Numbered from the stretch's first letter, positions 52,893-62,067 are shown. The stretch is DNA of 64,000 nt from Streptomyces pinistramenti (GCF_020564935.1 NZ_JAJCXB010000034.1:1-64000); one strand, 5' to 3'. Numbers and translations are program-made. The notes: a model not told the origin generated them from the sequence alone.

Positions 52893-54698
52893 CTACATGC
52901 AGGTATTCCTCTCCGGGTTCGGACCGCCATCGCGAGCATGAAGCTGGCGGTGGCATTCCGTGTGGATGAGGACCAAGTTCGAGCGGTCATCCGAACCACC
53001 TCGGCTTCGGTATACGACGTGATGCCTGTTGAGGGTTCGGGCTTTAGCGTCGAACCAGCGTGCCCATTCGCGCACGTCGTCCGGCTCGTAGCCCGCTCCC
53101 GCGATCAAGTCCAAACCGCACAGAGGACATAGCCCCTTCTGTCGCGCAGCCAGGTAGACATTGGGGCCGTCTGCCTGTGGGTGCTTGCGCTTCCGCGTGC
53201 GGCTGGCCCAGTACTCCGAGAGGCTGGAATCATCTTTCGATGCTGTCCCCTTTACAGGGATGTGCCTCACGATCCTGGTCCAAGCGAACTTGTACAGGTA
53301 TCTGTTCGTGTCCTTGTCGCCGAATACCCAGCGGTCGTTCCGCTGGGGATGGAACTTCCCCCAGTAGCGGTCCACGATCCATGCCTTGGACTTCTTGGGG
53401 TGGCGCCATCGGGCCCACTTCCACGTCAACCGCCATACATGGTGGTCGAGTGAGGCGAAAGTCTCCGTGGAGACGACTCCTCTGTAGTAGGTGGCCCATC
53501 CCTTGATCAGGGGGTTTAGGTTTCTGACAACCTGTTCGACGGGAGCTCCCCGAAGGGCCTTGACCCTTGTGTTCATCTCCCGCTTGATCCTGCGGATGGA
53601 GTCCCGGCTCGGTTTGATGATCAGCTTGCCGTCGTACTTCCGAACGTTGAACCCCAAGAAGTCGAATCCGTCTTCGAGCTTGACCACCCGGGTCTTCTGC
53701 TCGTTGAAGGTAAGCCCTCTCGGCGTCAGCCATTCTGAAAGCAAGAGCTTCACATTCTCCGCTTCCTCCTCCGAGTGGCAAAACACTACGAAGTCGTCCG
53801 CGTACCGCACCGGGCGAGGGAACTTCTGGAGCGTCATACGGTGCATTCCTGCCCGACGCCCCAGAGCCTCCTCCATGCCGTGCAGCGCGACGTTGAGTAG
53901 CAGCGGACTGATCACGCCGCCCTGGGGAGTTCCCTCCTCAGTGGGTGCGAATCGCCCCCTGTCCATCACGCCGGCCTTCAACCATCGCTGGATCGCGTCC
54001 CTGGCGGGGAAGCAGCCCAACGTCCCTAGTAGTTGCTCATGGTCGATTCGATCGAACGCGCTCGCGAGGTCAGCGTCCAGCACCCAGGGTTTCCGCGACT
54101 TGCGGGTCGAGACGGTCCGGAAGATCTTCTCGATCGCATCGTGGCATCCACGCCCAGGCCGAAAGCCGTAGCTGGCTCCTTCAAAGCGCGCTTCCCATTC
54201 AGGCTCTAGAGCGTTCTTCACCCTCGCCTGCTGGGCTCGGTCCCTGACGACGGGAATACCGAGCGGCCTCATCGTTCCATTCGCTTTAGGGATATACACC
54301 CGGCGAACAGGCTTGGATTTCGAGGCCGAGACGGAAGCCAGCTCCTTCACCACGCGCCCTCGGGCGGACGGATTGAGAGCTTTCTCGCCATCGATTCCAG
54401 CTGTTCGTCGTCCGACGCTCTGCATCGTCACCCTCTTTACGCTGACGAGCGTGTTCGAGTGAGACTTGAGCATCAGTCGCTGAAGATTGCGAACTCTTTT
54501 GAGGTCGCCATCCTGCGTAGCCTTGAAGATTCTCTGTCGAAGACGTCGTACGTGCCCCTCTGCTGCTGGCCAGTTGACGCTGTGCCAGTACTGCGCATCA
54601 GAGACGTCCGAAGCTCCATTCGCTGGCTCACGATCGAGGGTCGCGATTACTGCTTCCCTTGCCGTTGCCGCGTCTAATTTGCACTTCGGTGCTGACAT
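52893..54698 (-). CDS. ltrA: Group II intron reverse transcriptase/maturase with HNH endonuclease
   Basis: 601 residues from the ATG at 54698 (an in-frame ATG 18 bp upstream is possible). Reverse transcriptase motifs: VYIPKANGTMRPLGIPVVRD, RARVKNAL-type helix, YGFRPGRGCHDAIEKIF, LDADLASAFDRIDHEQLL, EEGTPQGGVISPLLLN and the active site PVRYADDFVVFCHSEEEAEN (YADD intact). The maturase X domain follows (NPLIKGWATYYRGVVSTETF). An HNH endonuclease closes the protein: GLCPLCGLDLI, NRHHVVYRSRGGSDDRSNLV, HTECHRQLHA. It helps splicing and retrohoming of the surrounding intron. Confidence 0.95.
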   Translation of the reverse strand: MSAPKCKLDAATAREAVIATLDREPANGASDVSDAQYWHSVNWPAAEGHVRRLRQRIFKATQDGDLKRVRNLQRLMLKSHSNTLVSVKRVTMQSVGRRTAGIDGEKALNPSARGRVVKELASVSASKSKPVRRVYIPKANGTMRPLGIPVVRDRAQQARVKNALEPEWEARFEGASYGFRPGRGCHDAIEKIFRTVSTRKSRKPWVLDADLASAFDRIDHEQLLGTLGCFPARDAIQRWLKAGVMDRGRFAPTEEGTPQGGVISPLLLNVALHGMEEALGRRAGMHRMTLQKFPRPVRYADDFVVFCHSEEEAENVKLLLSEWLTPRGLTFNEQKTRVVKLEDGFDFLGFNVRKYDGKLIIKPSRDSIRRIKREMNTRVKALRGAPVEQVVRNLNPLIKGWATYYRGVVSTETFASLDHHVWRLTWKWARWRHPKKSKAWIVDRYWGKFHPQRNDRWVFGDKDTNRYLYKFAWTRIVRHIPVKGTASKDDSSLSEYWASRTRKRKHPQADGPNVYLAARQKGLCPLCGLDLIAGAGYEPDDVREWARWFDAKARTLNRHHVVYRSRGGSDDRSNLVLIHTECHRQLHARDGGPNPERNTCM

Positions 54699-55314
54699 TT
54701 CGCTTCGCCTCTTCAAAGATCCACCTGACCCACGTGGGCTCCCTTTCGGGATCGGCCATCGAGGCCGGTATCTGCCCGGTTATACGCAGCGGATGAGGCT
54801 CCGCAGCCTGCGCTTTCCCGTGGGCTTTCGCCCTGGCAGCATTCGCTTCTTGGGTCATCCTTCCCCGCACAGGAGTTCACCGTCGTTGCCTTCGGTCTAC
54901 CGGCCGCGGGGCCGGACCCGTACGGGATTTCCATGTTCCGCTCCGCTCAGATGCGCTCAAGGAGGGTGCCTCCTATACTCCGGGGCCAGTGGTAGTCAAG
55001 CCGCCTGCAAGAAGGGGCAGGTGGCCACCTCGCGCTTTCCAACGCCAGGCCCTTCAGTCGCCGAACAAATGCCATTGCGCGACCTTGGTATGACGAAGCC
55101 TCATCGGAGGTTCACTTGCGTTCACCCACTTGAGCTTTCCCGTGCCTGTTGGCTGCGAATGGCCCGCAGCCCCTTGGGCTTCGTGTCAGTCGGCTTAGCA
55201 CGACCCCGTTACCAGGACCGCACCCGACTTAGGGAACCGGCCGTGTGACTACTTGGCCGGGGAGTTATCTGCCTCTTGATTCCTCCACTGATGTTGAGCG
55301 ACTTCATGTCGCAC

Positions 55315-56107
55315 CCTCGACGTACCACCACAGCAGTTCGCGGCCGGTGGCGAACATGTACGCCTCTCGAGGCCGCGGCCCGGAACGACGGGCACCCTTG
55401 CCCATGACCTCGAACCGCCCAAACGATCCGGACTCCCAGTGCAGGTCGCTCATCGTCATCCCGCACAACTCCGAGGCCCGCACCCCGGATATGTACGCCA
55501 GCTTCGCCATCGCGTAGTCGCGGCAGGCCACTGCGAACTTCCTGGAGTTCGGCAGATCCGCGCGCCAGGTTGCGAAGAACTCACGGATCGCCCGGGCCGA
55601 CGGCGGGATCCGCTGGGTGTAGTCACCGCGGTGCGCCGGCCGGTTGAACGGATCGACGGGCGATTCGACGACCGCGCCGAACCGCCGGAACACCTCCCTG
55701 CCATAGCGCTGTTCCAGGAACGCGTAGTAGTGATCGATCCGCGTCATCTTCTGGCGCACCGTCGCGCCCGCCCGCTTGCCAGGCCCGGCGAAATACTGAT
55801 CTACATGCCGCGGTGTGATCCGCCACGGCGGCAGGTGGTAGTAGTCGCAGACTTCGATGACGGGTCGGATCAAGTTCTCCAGCGTTGAGGCCGCAAGCCC
55901 CGCCACATCGCGAGACCACTGGTACTCCGCCAGCGTGTCGATGAAGAACCGCTCCTCGTCCTCTGTGGAGACCTGCGCATCCGCACGCCGCTGCAGCAGC
56001 ACCACATCGGCCAGGCCAGGACCGGTCGCGCCAAGATCAGGCCCGGCCGCGGTGGCCTGTCCAGCCGCGGGCGGCACGAGGGTGAGGGGGCTCCTGGATT
56101 CCGACAC
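55315..56107 (-). CDS. Tyrosine recombinase, exon 1 (before group II intron)
   Basis: The 5' exon, from a GTG at 56107 whose RBS is weak. It encodes the N-terminal core-binding domain (DTLAEYQWSRDVAGLAASTL, WRITPRHVDQYFAGPGKRAG) and the first half of the catalytic domain with the box I arginine in LAYISGVRASELCGMTMSDL. It ends ...LLWWYVE at the intron border. Without splicing it would end at a stop four codons into the intron and lack the His and Tyr residues. Confidence 0.88.
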
Positions 56108-56232
56108 AGACGGTGAGATTACAGGAGTGAATCCTGGATTTCAGGAGTTCGGCCGAGATTCCAGTACGGCATCGATGTGGCGGCACCTGCACGTCTGACC
56201 TGCCGCTACACGTCGGCATGCTGACTGAGGTC

Positions 56233-56249
56233 TTCCTCGAACCCGCGCG
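56233..56249. repeat. Right terminal inverted repeat of the element
   Basis: Reverse complement reads CGCGCGGGTTCGAGGAA, one mismatch from the left repeat. It lies nine bases inside the break in the Nudix frame. Confidence 0.8.
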
Positions 56250-56258
56250 TACTCCAGT

Positions 56259-56483
56259 TGTGAGGGTCAGACCGCTGGCCCGGTGGTGGATGTGCAGTAC
56301 GCGGCGGTCACGGTCGATGACGACGGCACTGCACGTGACGTGCCCGGGGAAGGCCGCGCGGCTGGTCAGGTCGGTGGACCGGGCCAGGCCGTCCAGCAGT
56401 GCTGACAGGCCGGCGCGTTCGTGCGGGTGGCGCTGGAGATACGCCTCGATGGTGCTGCGGATGTGGGACGGGGCGGGCGGCAC
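56259..56483 (-). pseudogene. 5' part of the split Nudix-Nudix-MazG gene
   Basis: 75 codons from a GTG at 56483 with GAGG seven bases upstream: PPAPSHIRSTIEAYLQRHPH, ERAGLSALLDGLARSTDLTS, GHVTCSAVVIDRDRRVLHIH then HRASGLTLT. This is the usual N-terminus of Streptomyces Nudix proteins, stopping exactly where the Nudix box (PGGHVEP) should begin. That box begins at 48486 across the mobile element, in the right frame. Confidence 0.88.
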
Positions 56484-56573
56484 GTCATCACCTCAAGGTC
56501 GGCGGGCGGTCGTCTTGCTCACGGGGTGGGTGAAGCGGGCTCAGGGCTCGGACGCCGGTTCCACCGGGGCGGC

Positions 56574-58616
56574 TCATGCGCGCGCCTCGTGCTGCCTGCC
56601 GCCACTCCGGGCTGCGTCGGAGGTGACCTGGTAGGACAGCAACTGCTGGAACAGGCCGGGCTGTTGGGCGAGTTCTTGGTAGGTGCCTTCCTGTACGACC
56701 TTTCCCTCGTCGAGGACGACGATCCGGTCGGCCACGGCGACGTTGGTGATGCGGTGGGTCACCAGCAGCACTGCCCGATCCCGTGCCAGGTCCCGCAGCC
56801 GCTGGAAGATCCGGTACTCGGCGCGCGGATCCAGGTTGGCGGTCGGCTCGTCGAGTACCAGCAGCCCCGCCTCGCGGAAGAACGCCCGCCCGAGCGCGAT
56901 ACGTTGCCACTGGCCGCCGCTCAGCTCCTCGCCGTTGAGCCACTCCCGGGCGAGCAGGGTGTCAAGACCGGCGCCGAGTTTGTCGACGACCTCGTCGGCG
57001 CCGGCGGCCTCGCACGCCTCATGCACCGCAGTATCGCCACGCGGCGAGGGCTGTCCGAGGGTGATGTTCTCGCGGACCGTCAGGGGCCAGTGCGCGTAGT
57101 CCTGTGGAACCAGGGCCACTTGCTGCCACAGTGCCTGCGGGTCGGCGTCGCCGGTGGGGACACCGTCCCACAGCACCTGCCCGGCAGTGGGCAGATACAG
57201 GCCGCTGGCCAGCTTCGACAGCGTCGACTTCCCCGAGCCGTTGAAGCCGACCAGGGCGGTGACTTCGCCGCGGCGCAGGGTGAGCGAGACGTCGGACAGC
57301 GCGTTGTGGTCCTTCCCGGCGTAGCGGTGGGAGACCGACCTGATCTCGATCTTCTCCGGCGGCTGGGGCCGATGCAGGCCCCGGCTCATGCGGAAGCCGC
57401 CGGCCTTGTCCAGGAATCCGCTCCAGTCGTCCATGTACAGCCCGGTGCGCACGGCTCGCGCCCCGACGGCCACCAGTCCGCGTACCGACTGCCCTACCGT
57501 CTGGAGGGCGAAGACGGCCGTCCCGGCGTGCCCGACGCTGATGCGGCCGGTCGCCAGCAGCCACACGACCGCGGCCCACACGACCGCCGACCCCACGCCT
57601 CCGCACAGCGCGCCGACCAGGGACATGCGGGCCCCCTTGTCGGCCGCCGCCCGGTCCTCGCGGTTGATCCGGGCGACCGTCTGCCGGTACCGGCCGGACA
57701 GGAAGGCGGCCATGGTGCCCGCGCGGATCTGGTCGGCGGCATCCCTGGTGAAAATGTGCCAACGCAGCACCGACAGCATCCGGTTGTCGCCGTTGCTGCG
57801 CAGGTTCGCCAGGTAGCGCACCCGGGCGGCGCTGACCTGGGCCAGGGCCTGCGGCAGGCTGGCCGCCACCAGGAGCGGAAGGAGGACCCAGTGCACCCCT
57901 GCCAGCACGACGGCGCCGGCGAGGAAGGAGGCCGCCGACGCGATCAGGTCCTGCCCCTCGTTGATCAGGTCTCCGGTGACCTGCGCTCCGCGGTCGGCGG
58001 CCTCCCGGTCGCGGTTGAAGTCGGGCTCGTCGTACGCGCACAGTTCCACCTCGGCGCAGCCCGTCAGCAGCATCTGCTCGGCCTCCCGCGACATCAGCGG
58101 ACCCAGCCGGGCGGAGAGCCAGTTGACGGTGATCCCCAGGAGCGCTCGCACACCGGATGCGCCGGCCAGAAGGGCCACGGACGGCCACGCCTGCAGGAGC
58201 CGGTGGTAGACGTCCCCGCTGGTCAGCAGCGCGGTCAGGGTGCCGCTGATCGCGACCAGGCCCACGGCCTGCATCACGCCGGTGACCGCCTGGCACACCA
58301 GGAGGCCGACGGTCGCCGCCCGGTCGACCCGCCAGGCGAGAGCCAGCGACCGGCGCACCAACTGCGGTAGACGCCTTGCCATGTCACGCATCCGGATCGA
58401 CCGGCCGGCCGCTTCACGACTACCGGTCACATCCACGTACTGCATCTGCGGCCCGGGAGCGGCCCCCTCCTCGGCGGCGCCCTGCTCGGCTTCTTCAGGG
58501 GAGGTGCCCGGCCCGTTCGCCGGTCCGGCGGGCAACGTCGCGGGCGGAGACGGCGTAGGGGCGGTGCGCGGCCCCGGGACACTGCCGGCTGGGGCATCGG
58601 TGGGCTCGTCGTTCAT
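56574..58616 (-). CDS. ABC exporter half-transporter (permease-ATPase fusion)
   Basis: 680 residues from the ATG at 58616 (a GTG nine bases upstream is possible). A Pro/Glu-rich cytoplasmic tail of about 90 residues is followed by six hydrophobic segments (VGLLVCQAVTGVMQAVGLVA onward) and then the ATPase: Walker A LVGFNGSGKSTLSKLASGLY, Q-loop VALVPQDYAHWPLTVRENIT, signature NGEELSGGQWQRIALGRAFF, Walker B LLVLDEPTANLD, H-loop LLVTHRITNVAVADRIVVLD. This is the MsbA/lantibiotic-exporter type. It could export a peptide or lipid; a substrate is not indicated. It is transcribed toward the split Nudix gene. Confidence 0.9.
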   Translation of the reverse strand: MNDEPTDAPAGSVPGPRTAPTPSPPATLPAGPANGPGTSPEEAEQGAAEEGAAPGPQMQYVDVTGSREAAGRSIRMRDMARRLPQLVRRSLALAWRVDRAATVGLLVCQAVTGVMQAVGLVAISGTLTALLTSGDVYHRLLQAWPSVALLAGASGVRALLGITVNWLSARLGPLMSREAEQMLLTGCAEVELCAYDEPDFNRDREAADRGAQVTGDLINEGQDLIASAASFLAGAVVLAGVHWVLLPLLVAASLPQALAQVSAARVRYLANLRSNGDNRMLSVLRWHIFTRDAADQIRAGTMAAFLSGRYRQTVARINREDRAAADKGARMSLVGALCGGVGSAVVWAAVVWLLATGRISVGHAGTAVFALQTVGQSVRGLVAVGARAVRTGLYMDDWSGFLDKAGGFRMSRGLHRPQPPEKIEIRSVSHRYAGKDHNALSDVSLTLRRGEVTALVGFNGSGKSTLSKLASGLYLPTAGQVLWDGVPTGDADPQALWQQVALVPQDYAHWPLTVRENITLGQPSPRGDTAVHEACEAAGADEVVDKLGAGLDTLLAREWLNGEELSGGQWQRIALGRAFFREAGLLVLDEPTANLDPRAEYRIFQRLRDLARDRAVLLVTHRITNVAVADRIVVLDEGKVVQEGTYQELAQQPGLFQQLLSYQVTSDAARSGGRQHEARA

Positions 58617-58835
58617 GCCGCCCACCCCGTAGCCGGTCGTGCGGAGTTGATGGTGCCGTCAACGCTGTGCGTGACCGGGCTGAGCTGCCGTTCGATTCCA
58701 GGAGGTTGGTGCGTAGGGGCGGGAGCGGAATACATGCGTCCTCCATCGGGTGGCGAAGTGGCACTGGTGCTCTAAAAACGCGCCGGATCCGGTCCCGTCA
58801 CGGCCCGATCGCGGGCATTTCGTGAACGTGAGTTC

Positions 58836-59405
58836 TCATGACGGGGATGGGGCGTGCGGGCTCTGGCGGCCGAGCCTCAAACTCGTTCGATCAGGCCGCG
58901 TCACCCCTTCGAGGGGTTGCGGACAGGGTGGCGGCGGCGGTGCGAGCAGGGCCGGCCGGGCCACGGCGGGCGATGGCCACGGCCTCGCTGAGGAGGAGCG
59001 CTTCAGGCCGGAGGAGGGGCCGGGCGGGGACGACGTGTCCAGGACGGTGAACGCGACGGACGGGAATCGGCGGCCGTTGACCTGGAGGTCGACCGAGTAC
59101 GGGCCGTGGACGACTTTCATCGTGGCGGTCGAGCGCAGTACGTGAGGCTTGGCCAGGTGCAGTTCCCGGCCCGGCCCGGCGGTGTCACGGAGAAGGAAGT
59201 ACACGTTCTCTCGCGGCTTGCCCCTCTGCGTTGTTGAGGAGATCGCATACATCACATGCACCGGCGCGGACGCGGTGGCGGTGAGTGCGGCGGAGAAGCT
59301 GAGCGTGCCGCCGTCGAGCAGCTCGGTGCGCTCCAGGGGGAGGGGCGTCCTGGAGTTCGGTCTTGTGAACGCCGAGGTAGGAGTGGCTTTCACCGGCGGG
59401 TGCAA
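58836..59405 (-). pseudogene. Relic resembling the C-terminus of DNA alkylation repair proteins
   Basis: A protein-like stretch reads ELLDGGTLSFSAALTATASA, PVHVMYAISSTTQRGKPREN and VDLQVNGRRFPSVAFTVLDT. It resembles the beta-sandwich tail of Streptomyces DNA alkylation repair (HEAT-repeat) proteins, which end HxVELQVNGxxxxxxxFxL. The frame then runs on into Pro/Ser-rich sequence and the N-terminal repeats are absent. Family match is from memory and tentative. Confidence 0.4.
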
Positions 59406-59758
59406 GCGTCTGCCCGACTTCGTAGCGGAACTCGCTGACGTGTTCCGCTACGTCGCCGCACTCGCCTGGTTGCCATACCTGGAGCGGCATGGGGCGGCGC
59501 CACCACAGCGATTGAGAGGGGAGCTGAGGGGGAGTTGGCCGACGAGGCCACTGACGCCCCCGGTGCCGTGTGCGGCGGGTCCTCGGGCGCCGCTGCGGTG
59601 GCCGTCGGGGCAACTGTTGTCCATCGGCGGGGACATGATGACGACGGTTCCGTCGGCTGATGCTGGAGCGGCAGTCGCCAGGACTTGTCCGTAGGTCGGG
59701 AGCTGTCCCGGCTCAAGACCGGGATCCGCAGTTCCCGGCCCGTCGGACACCGCTCTGT

Positions 59759-60460
59759 CTAGCTGAAGGGGTGCGGCGACAGCGCCGTGAACCACAGCAG
59801 GACGACGGTGGCGATCCCCATGATCGGGGTCAGTATTTCCGTCTCCAGCTTGTTGCCGCTGTGCTTGATGATGACGATCTCGTAGCGGCTCCTCAGAGGC
59901 CAGAGCCATGGCGCGCCCTGTTTGGTGATGGAGTCGCCGAGCAGATGGGCCAGGCAGCCCAGGCCGACGGCGTACGGCAGCCAGCCGGGGGCCGAGGGGA
60001 TGAACTTGGCGATCACGGCGGTGCCGATCCCGGCCATGGCGACGATCGTGCCCCAGGCGGAGAAGCCGTGGCCGGGCGGGCAGAGGTTGAGCGCGCGGAC
60101 CGCGAGCGCCAGGAGGAAGAAGGTCAGGCCGAGCGTGAAGGGCCGGCCCAGGTATGTCACTCCGGCCCAGGTGCCCGCGGTCATCAGGGCCACGAAGAAC
60201 AGCGAGTGGGTGGCGTGGCGGTGGCCGCCGGAGAGCCAGGCCACGAAGCGGCACAGGATCTTGGACACCGGGCCGAGGAAGTTGGCGATGGTGCCGTCGT
60301 GGTGGTCCAGGTCCGGCAGCAGCGCGGCGCCGGCGCAGAGCACGGTGCCCATCAGGATCTCCTGCGGCGCCAGATGGGTGTGCATCAGCAGCGGTGGCAG
60401 AAAAGGTGTGGTGCCTGCGAAGAGCAGGGCACCGCTCACCGCGTGCGAATGACCCATCAT
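59759..60460 (-). CDS. Membrane-bound metal-dependent hydrolase (YdjM/DUF457 family)
   Basis: 233 residues from an ATG at 60460 (start uncertain: GGAGG lies eleven bases upstream). Family motifs: MGHSHAVSGALLFAG at the start, PDLDHHDGTIANFLG, GGHRHATHSLFFVALMTAGT (His-rich metal site) and GCLAHLLGDSITKQGAPWLW. Four or five membrane segments. These LexA-regulated-type inner-membrane hydrolases have no firmly known substrate. Confidence 0.85.
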   Translation of the reverse strand: MMGHSHAVSGALLFAGTTPFLPPLLMHTHLAPQEILMGTVLCAGAALLPDLDHHDGTIANFLGPVSKILCRFVAWLSGGHRHATHSLFFVALMTAGTWAGVTYLGRPFTLGLTFFLLALAVRALNLCPPGHGFSAWGTIVAMAGIGTAVIAKFIPSAPGWLPYAVGLGCLAHLLGDSITKQGAPWLWPLRSRYEIVIIKHSGNKLETEILTPIMGIATVVLLWFTALSPHPFS

Positions 60461-60540
60461 GGTGCGTTCGTCCTCCCCGTCCGGTGCGTGCAAGGTGACA
60501 CGCCCTCAACAACGTCGGAGACGCTATCAGCGCGGGTGCT

Positions 60541-60789
60541 CCGGAAGATCGGCGGACGGCACCTGGAGCTGCGGAACGCCCCGCCCGAAGGGGAGGACGG
60601 GCGGGGCCGGTTCGGGTGCGACGGCCGGCGGGTGCCGCACGGAGAGTGGTACGCGGCTGCCCTGAGAGCGAGCGCTGCTGGGTGTGGTGCAGGCGCGGAC
60701 CCTCGCTGCGAACGGCCGCAGGGCGGTGTCGGTGCAGTGGAGTTCGGCGGGGGCCTGCCCTGGCGGGTGTCGGCGGCGAGCGGCCGTCA
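60541..60789. other. Region upstream of the ISL3 relic, no intact gene
   Basis: Between the hydrolase start and the ISL3 relic the frames are Gly/Arg-rich. Parts may derive from the insertion sequence but nothing can be assigned. Confidence 0.35.
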
Positions 60790-61040
60790 CCGGCGCGGAT
60801 GCCTGTTGCCGGAGTGGATCCGCCGGGCCGGGCAGGATGTCCCGAAGCCGATGCAAGGCTTCGCCGGCTTCCTCCGCCAAGACCTCGACACTGTCACCGC
60901 CGACCTCACCCTTCGCTGGAGTTCCGGCGTCGTCGAAGGAAACGTGACCGGGTCGGAATGCTCAAGCGAACCGCGTATGGCCGGGCCTCGTTCGAACTCC
61001 TCCGGGCCCGCGTCCTCGCCCGGCCGTGCGCTTCACGAAA
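60790..61040 (+). pseudogene. ISL3-family transposase C-terminal relic
   Basis: The plus strand reads MQGFAGFLRQDLDTVTADLT and LRWSSGVVEGN in one frame, then RVGMLKRTAYGRASFELLRA and RVLARPCAS in the next. This is the end of ISL3 transposases (SSGVVEGHVNRIKMLKR type) with a frameshift at about 60945. The DDE catalytic core is missing. Confidence 0.78.
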
Positions 61041-61153
61041 CTGCGGCCCGAGCCGAATTCAAGGTTGCGGCTTGCGGGAGGGGAGCCCTCCAGGAACCGG
61101 ATGACGGAGGCGGCGAGAAGGGTTCGGCCGGGGCGAGGGCGGCGGTGGGACGG

Positions 61154-61525
61154 TCAGCCTCCGTGTGCGGTGAGCGTGTAGCCCTCGGGGCCCTCGAAGG
61201 AGAACATCGGCCCGAAGGGGCTGTCCGTCACCGGGGTGAGGATGGTGACCCCGGCGGCGGTGAGCTGGTCGTGGAGCCTGTGGGCGTCGGACGTCTCGAA
61301 CCAGAGCGCCACGCCCAGACCGGGCCGTGCGGTGTCGGCGAGGTCGACGCCCGGGAGGAGTTCGCGGACGGCGAAGGGGATCGGCTTGGTGTCGAACACG
61401 ACCGCGTGGGGTGGCGAGACCGCGGCTCGGCGCAGGCCGAGGTGCTGCTCGCAGAAGGCTGCGGCGGCGTTCAGGTCGCGCACCTGCAGGGCGACGAAGT
61501 CGGGGCCGTCGATGGTGACAGACAT
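61154..61525 (-). CDS. VOC family (glyoxalase/bleomycin-resistance fold) protein
   Basis: 123 residues from the ATG at 61525, GAGG seven bases upstream. Pattern: DFVALQVRDLNAAAAFCEQH, LGLRRAAVSPPHAVVFDTKP, GVALWFETSDAHRLHDQLTA, FGPMFSFEGPEGYTLTAHGG, with the terminal Glu/Gly stretch of VOC proteins. Typical roles are metal-dependent isomerase or small-molecule sequestration. It diverges from a MarR gene with two identical operator-like palindromes between. Confidence 0.88.
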   Translation of the reverse strand: MSVTIDGPDFVALQVRDLNAAAAFCEQHLGLRRAAVSPPHAVVFDTKPIPFAVRELLPGVDLADTARPGLGVALWFETSDAHRLHDQLTAAGVTILTPVTDSPFGPMFSFEGPEGYTLTAHGG

Positions 61526-61543
61526 GGCTTTTCCTCGATCCTC

Positions 61544-61606
61544 AATGTCAGGACTTTGACATTGCTGAGCGTAGGGTTGCGGCCCGCCTATGTCAAAATG
61601 CTGACA
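61544..61606. promoter_or_regulatory. Twin TGTCA-N6-TGACA operators between VOC and marR
   Basis: AATGTCA-GGACTT-TGACATT (61544-61563) has perfect 7-bp arms. TGTCA-AAATGC-TGACA (61591-61606) repeats the same core and overlaps the first base of the marR ATG. Their centres are 45 bp apart. Position suits repression of both divergent genes by MarR. Confidence 0.82.
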
Positions 61607-62067
61607 TGCTGCAGAATTCATCGCCCGAGCCGCCCCATCCCGCGAAGGACGTCACCCAACACGTGGGATACCTGCTCAAACGCGCCCAGGCCGCCCTGCG
61701 CGGGGCCATGGACAAGACCCTGCGCGAGCACGGGCTGACCGTGCCGCAGTACGCCACTCTCGAACTCCTGGCCCTGCATCCCGGCATGTCCAATGCCGAC
61801 CTCGCCCGCGCAACCTTCGTCACCCGGCAGTCCGGAAACGTCGTCCTGCGGGGCTTGCAAGACGGGGGACTGATCACCCGCCCCGCCACCGCCGACCACG
61901 GCCGCGCCCGACCTGCCCACCTCACCGAGGAGGGCCGCGCACGCCTGGCTGCGGTCCAGGCCGCTGTTTACGCCGTCGAACAGCGCATGGCCGAGGCGAT
62001 CCCGCCACGGCGCATGGCAGCGCTCCTCGCCGACCTCGACAGCATCGCGGCAGCCCTGGAGGAATAA
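61606..62067 (+). CDS. MarR family transcriptional regulator
   Basis: 153 residues: VTQHVGYLLKRAQAALRGAM, GLTVPQYATLELLALHPGMS, NADLARATFVTRQSGNVVLR, GLQDGGLITRPATADHGRAR (wing). The ATG is overlapped by a palindrome and there is no RBS, so the mRNA may be leaderless. It is divergent from the VOC gene, which it probably controls. Confidence 0.9.
   Translation: MLQNSSPEPPHPAKDVTQHVGYLLKRAQAALRGAMDKTLREHGLTVPQYATLELLALHPGMSNADLARATFVTRQSGNVVLRGLQDGGLITRPATADHGRARPAHLTEEGRARLAAVQAAVYAVEQRMAEAIPPRRMAALLADLDSIAAALEE

Larger units (their letters stand above)
52800..55314 (-). mobile_element. Group II intron (2,515 nt) inside the recombinase gene
   Basis: On the minus strand the intron starts GTGCGACATG at 55314 and ends CCTACCCGAC at 52800, with domain V at 52841-52875 and a bulged-A-like position seven bases from the 3' end. 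Its maturase gene ends 18 bases before domain V. Removing it joins TAC GTC GAG G to AG GTT CGC, restoring one recombinase frame (793 + 395 = 1,188 nt, 395 residues). Boundaries, domain V and intact maturase all suggest a mobile, splicing-competent intron. Confidence 0.9.
48487..56258. mobile_element. 7.77-kb Tn554-like element inserted in a Nudix gene
   Basis: The element is bounded by the two halves of one Nudix gene. Near both ends lie inverted copies of CGCGCGGGTTCG[T/A]GGAA (48492-48508 and 56233-56249). Contents: an APH-type kinase gene reading inward from the left end, then, on the minus strand from the right, a tyrosine recombinase gene (interrupted by a group II intron), an XRE-type small protein gene and a 776-residue zinc-finger recombinase-like gene. 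Tn554 also has two tyrosine recombinases, a small third protein and resistance cargo, so the plan is similar although the small gene lies between the two recombinases here. Exact crossover points could be a few bases from those given. Confidence 0.8.
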
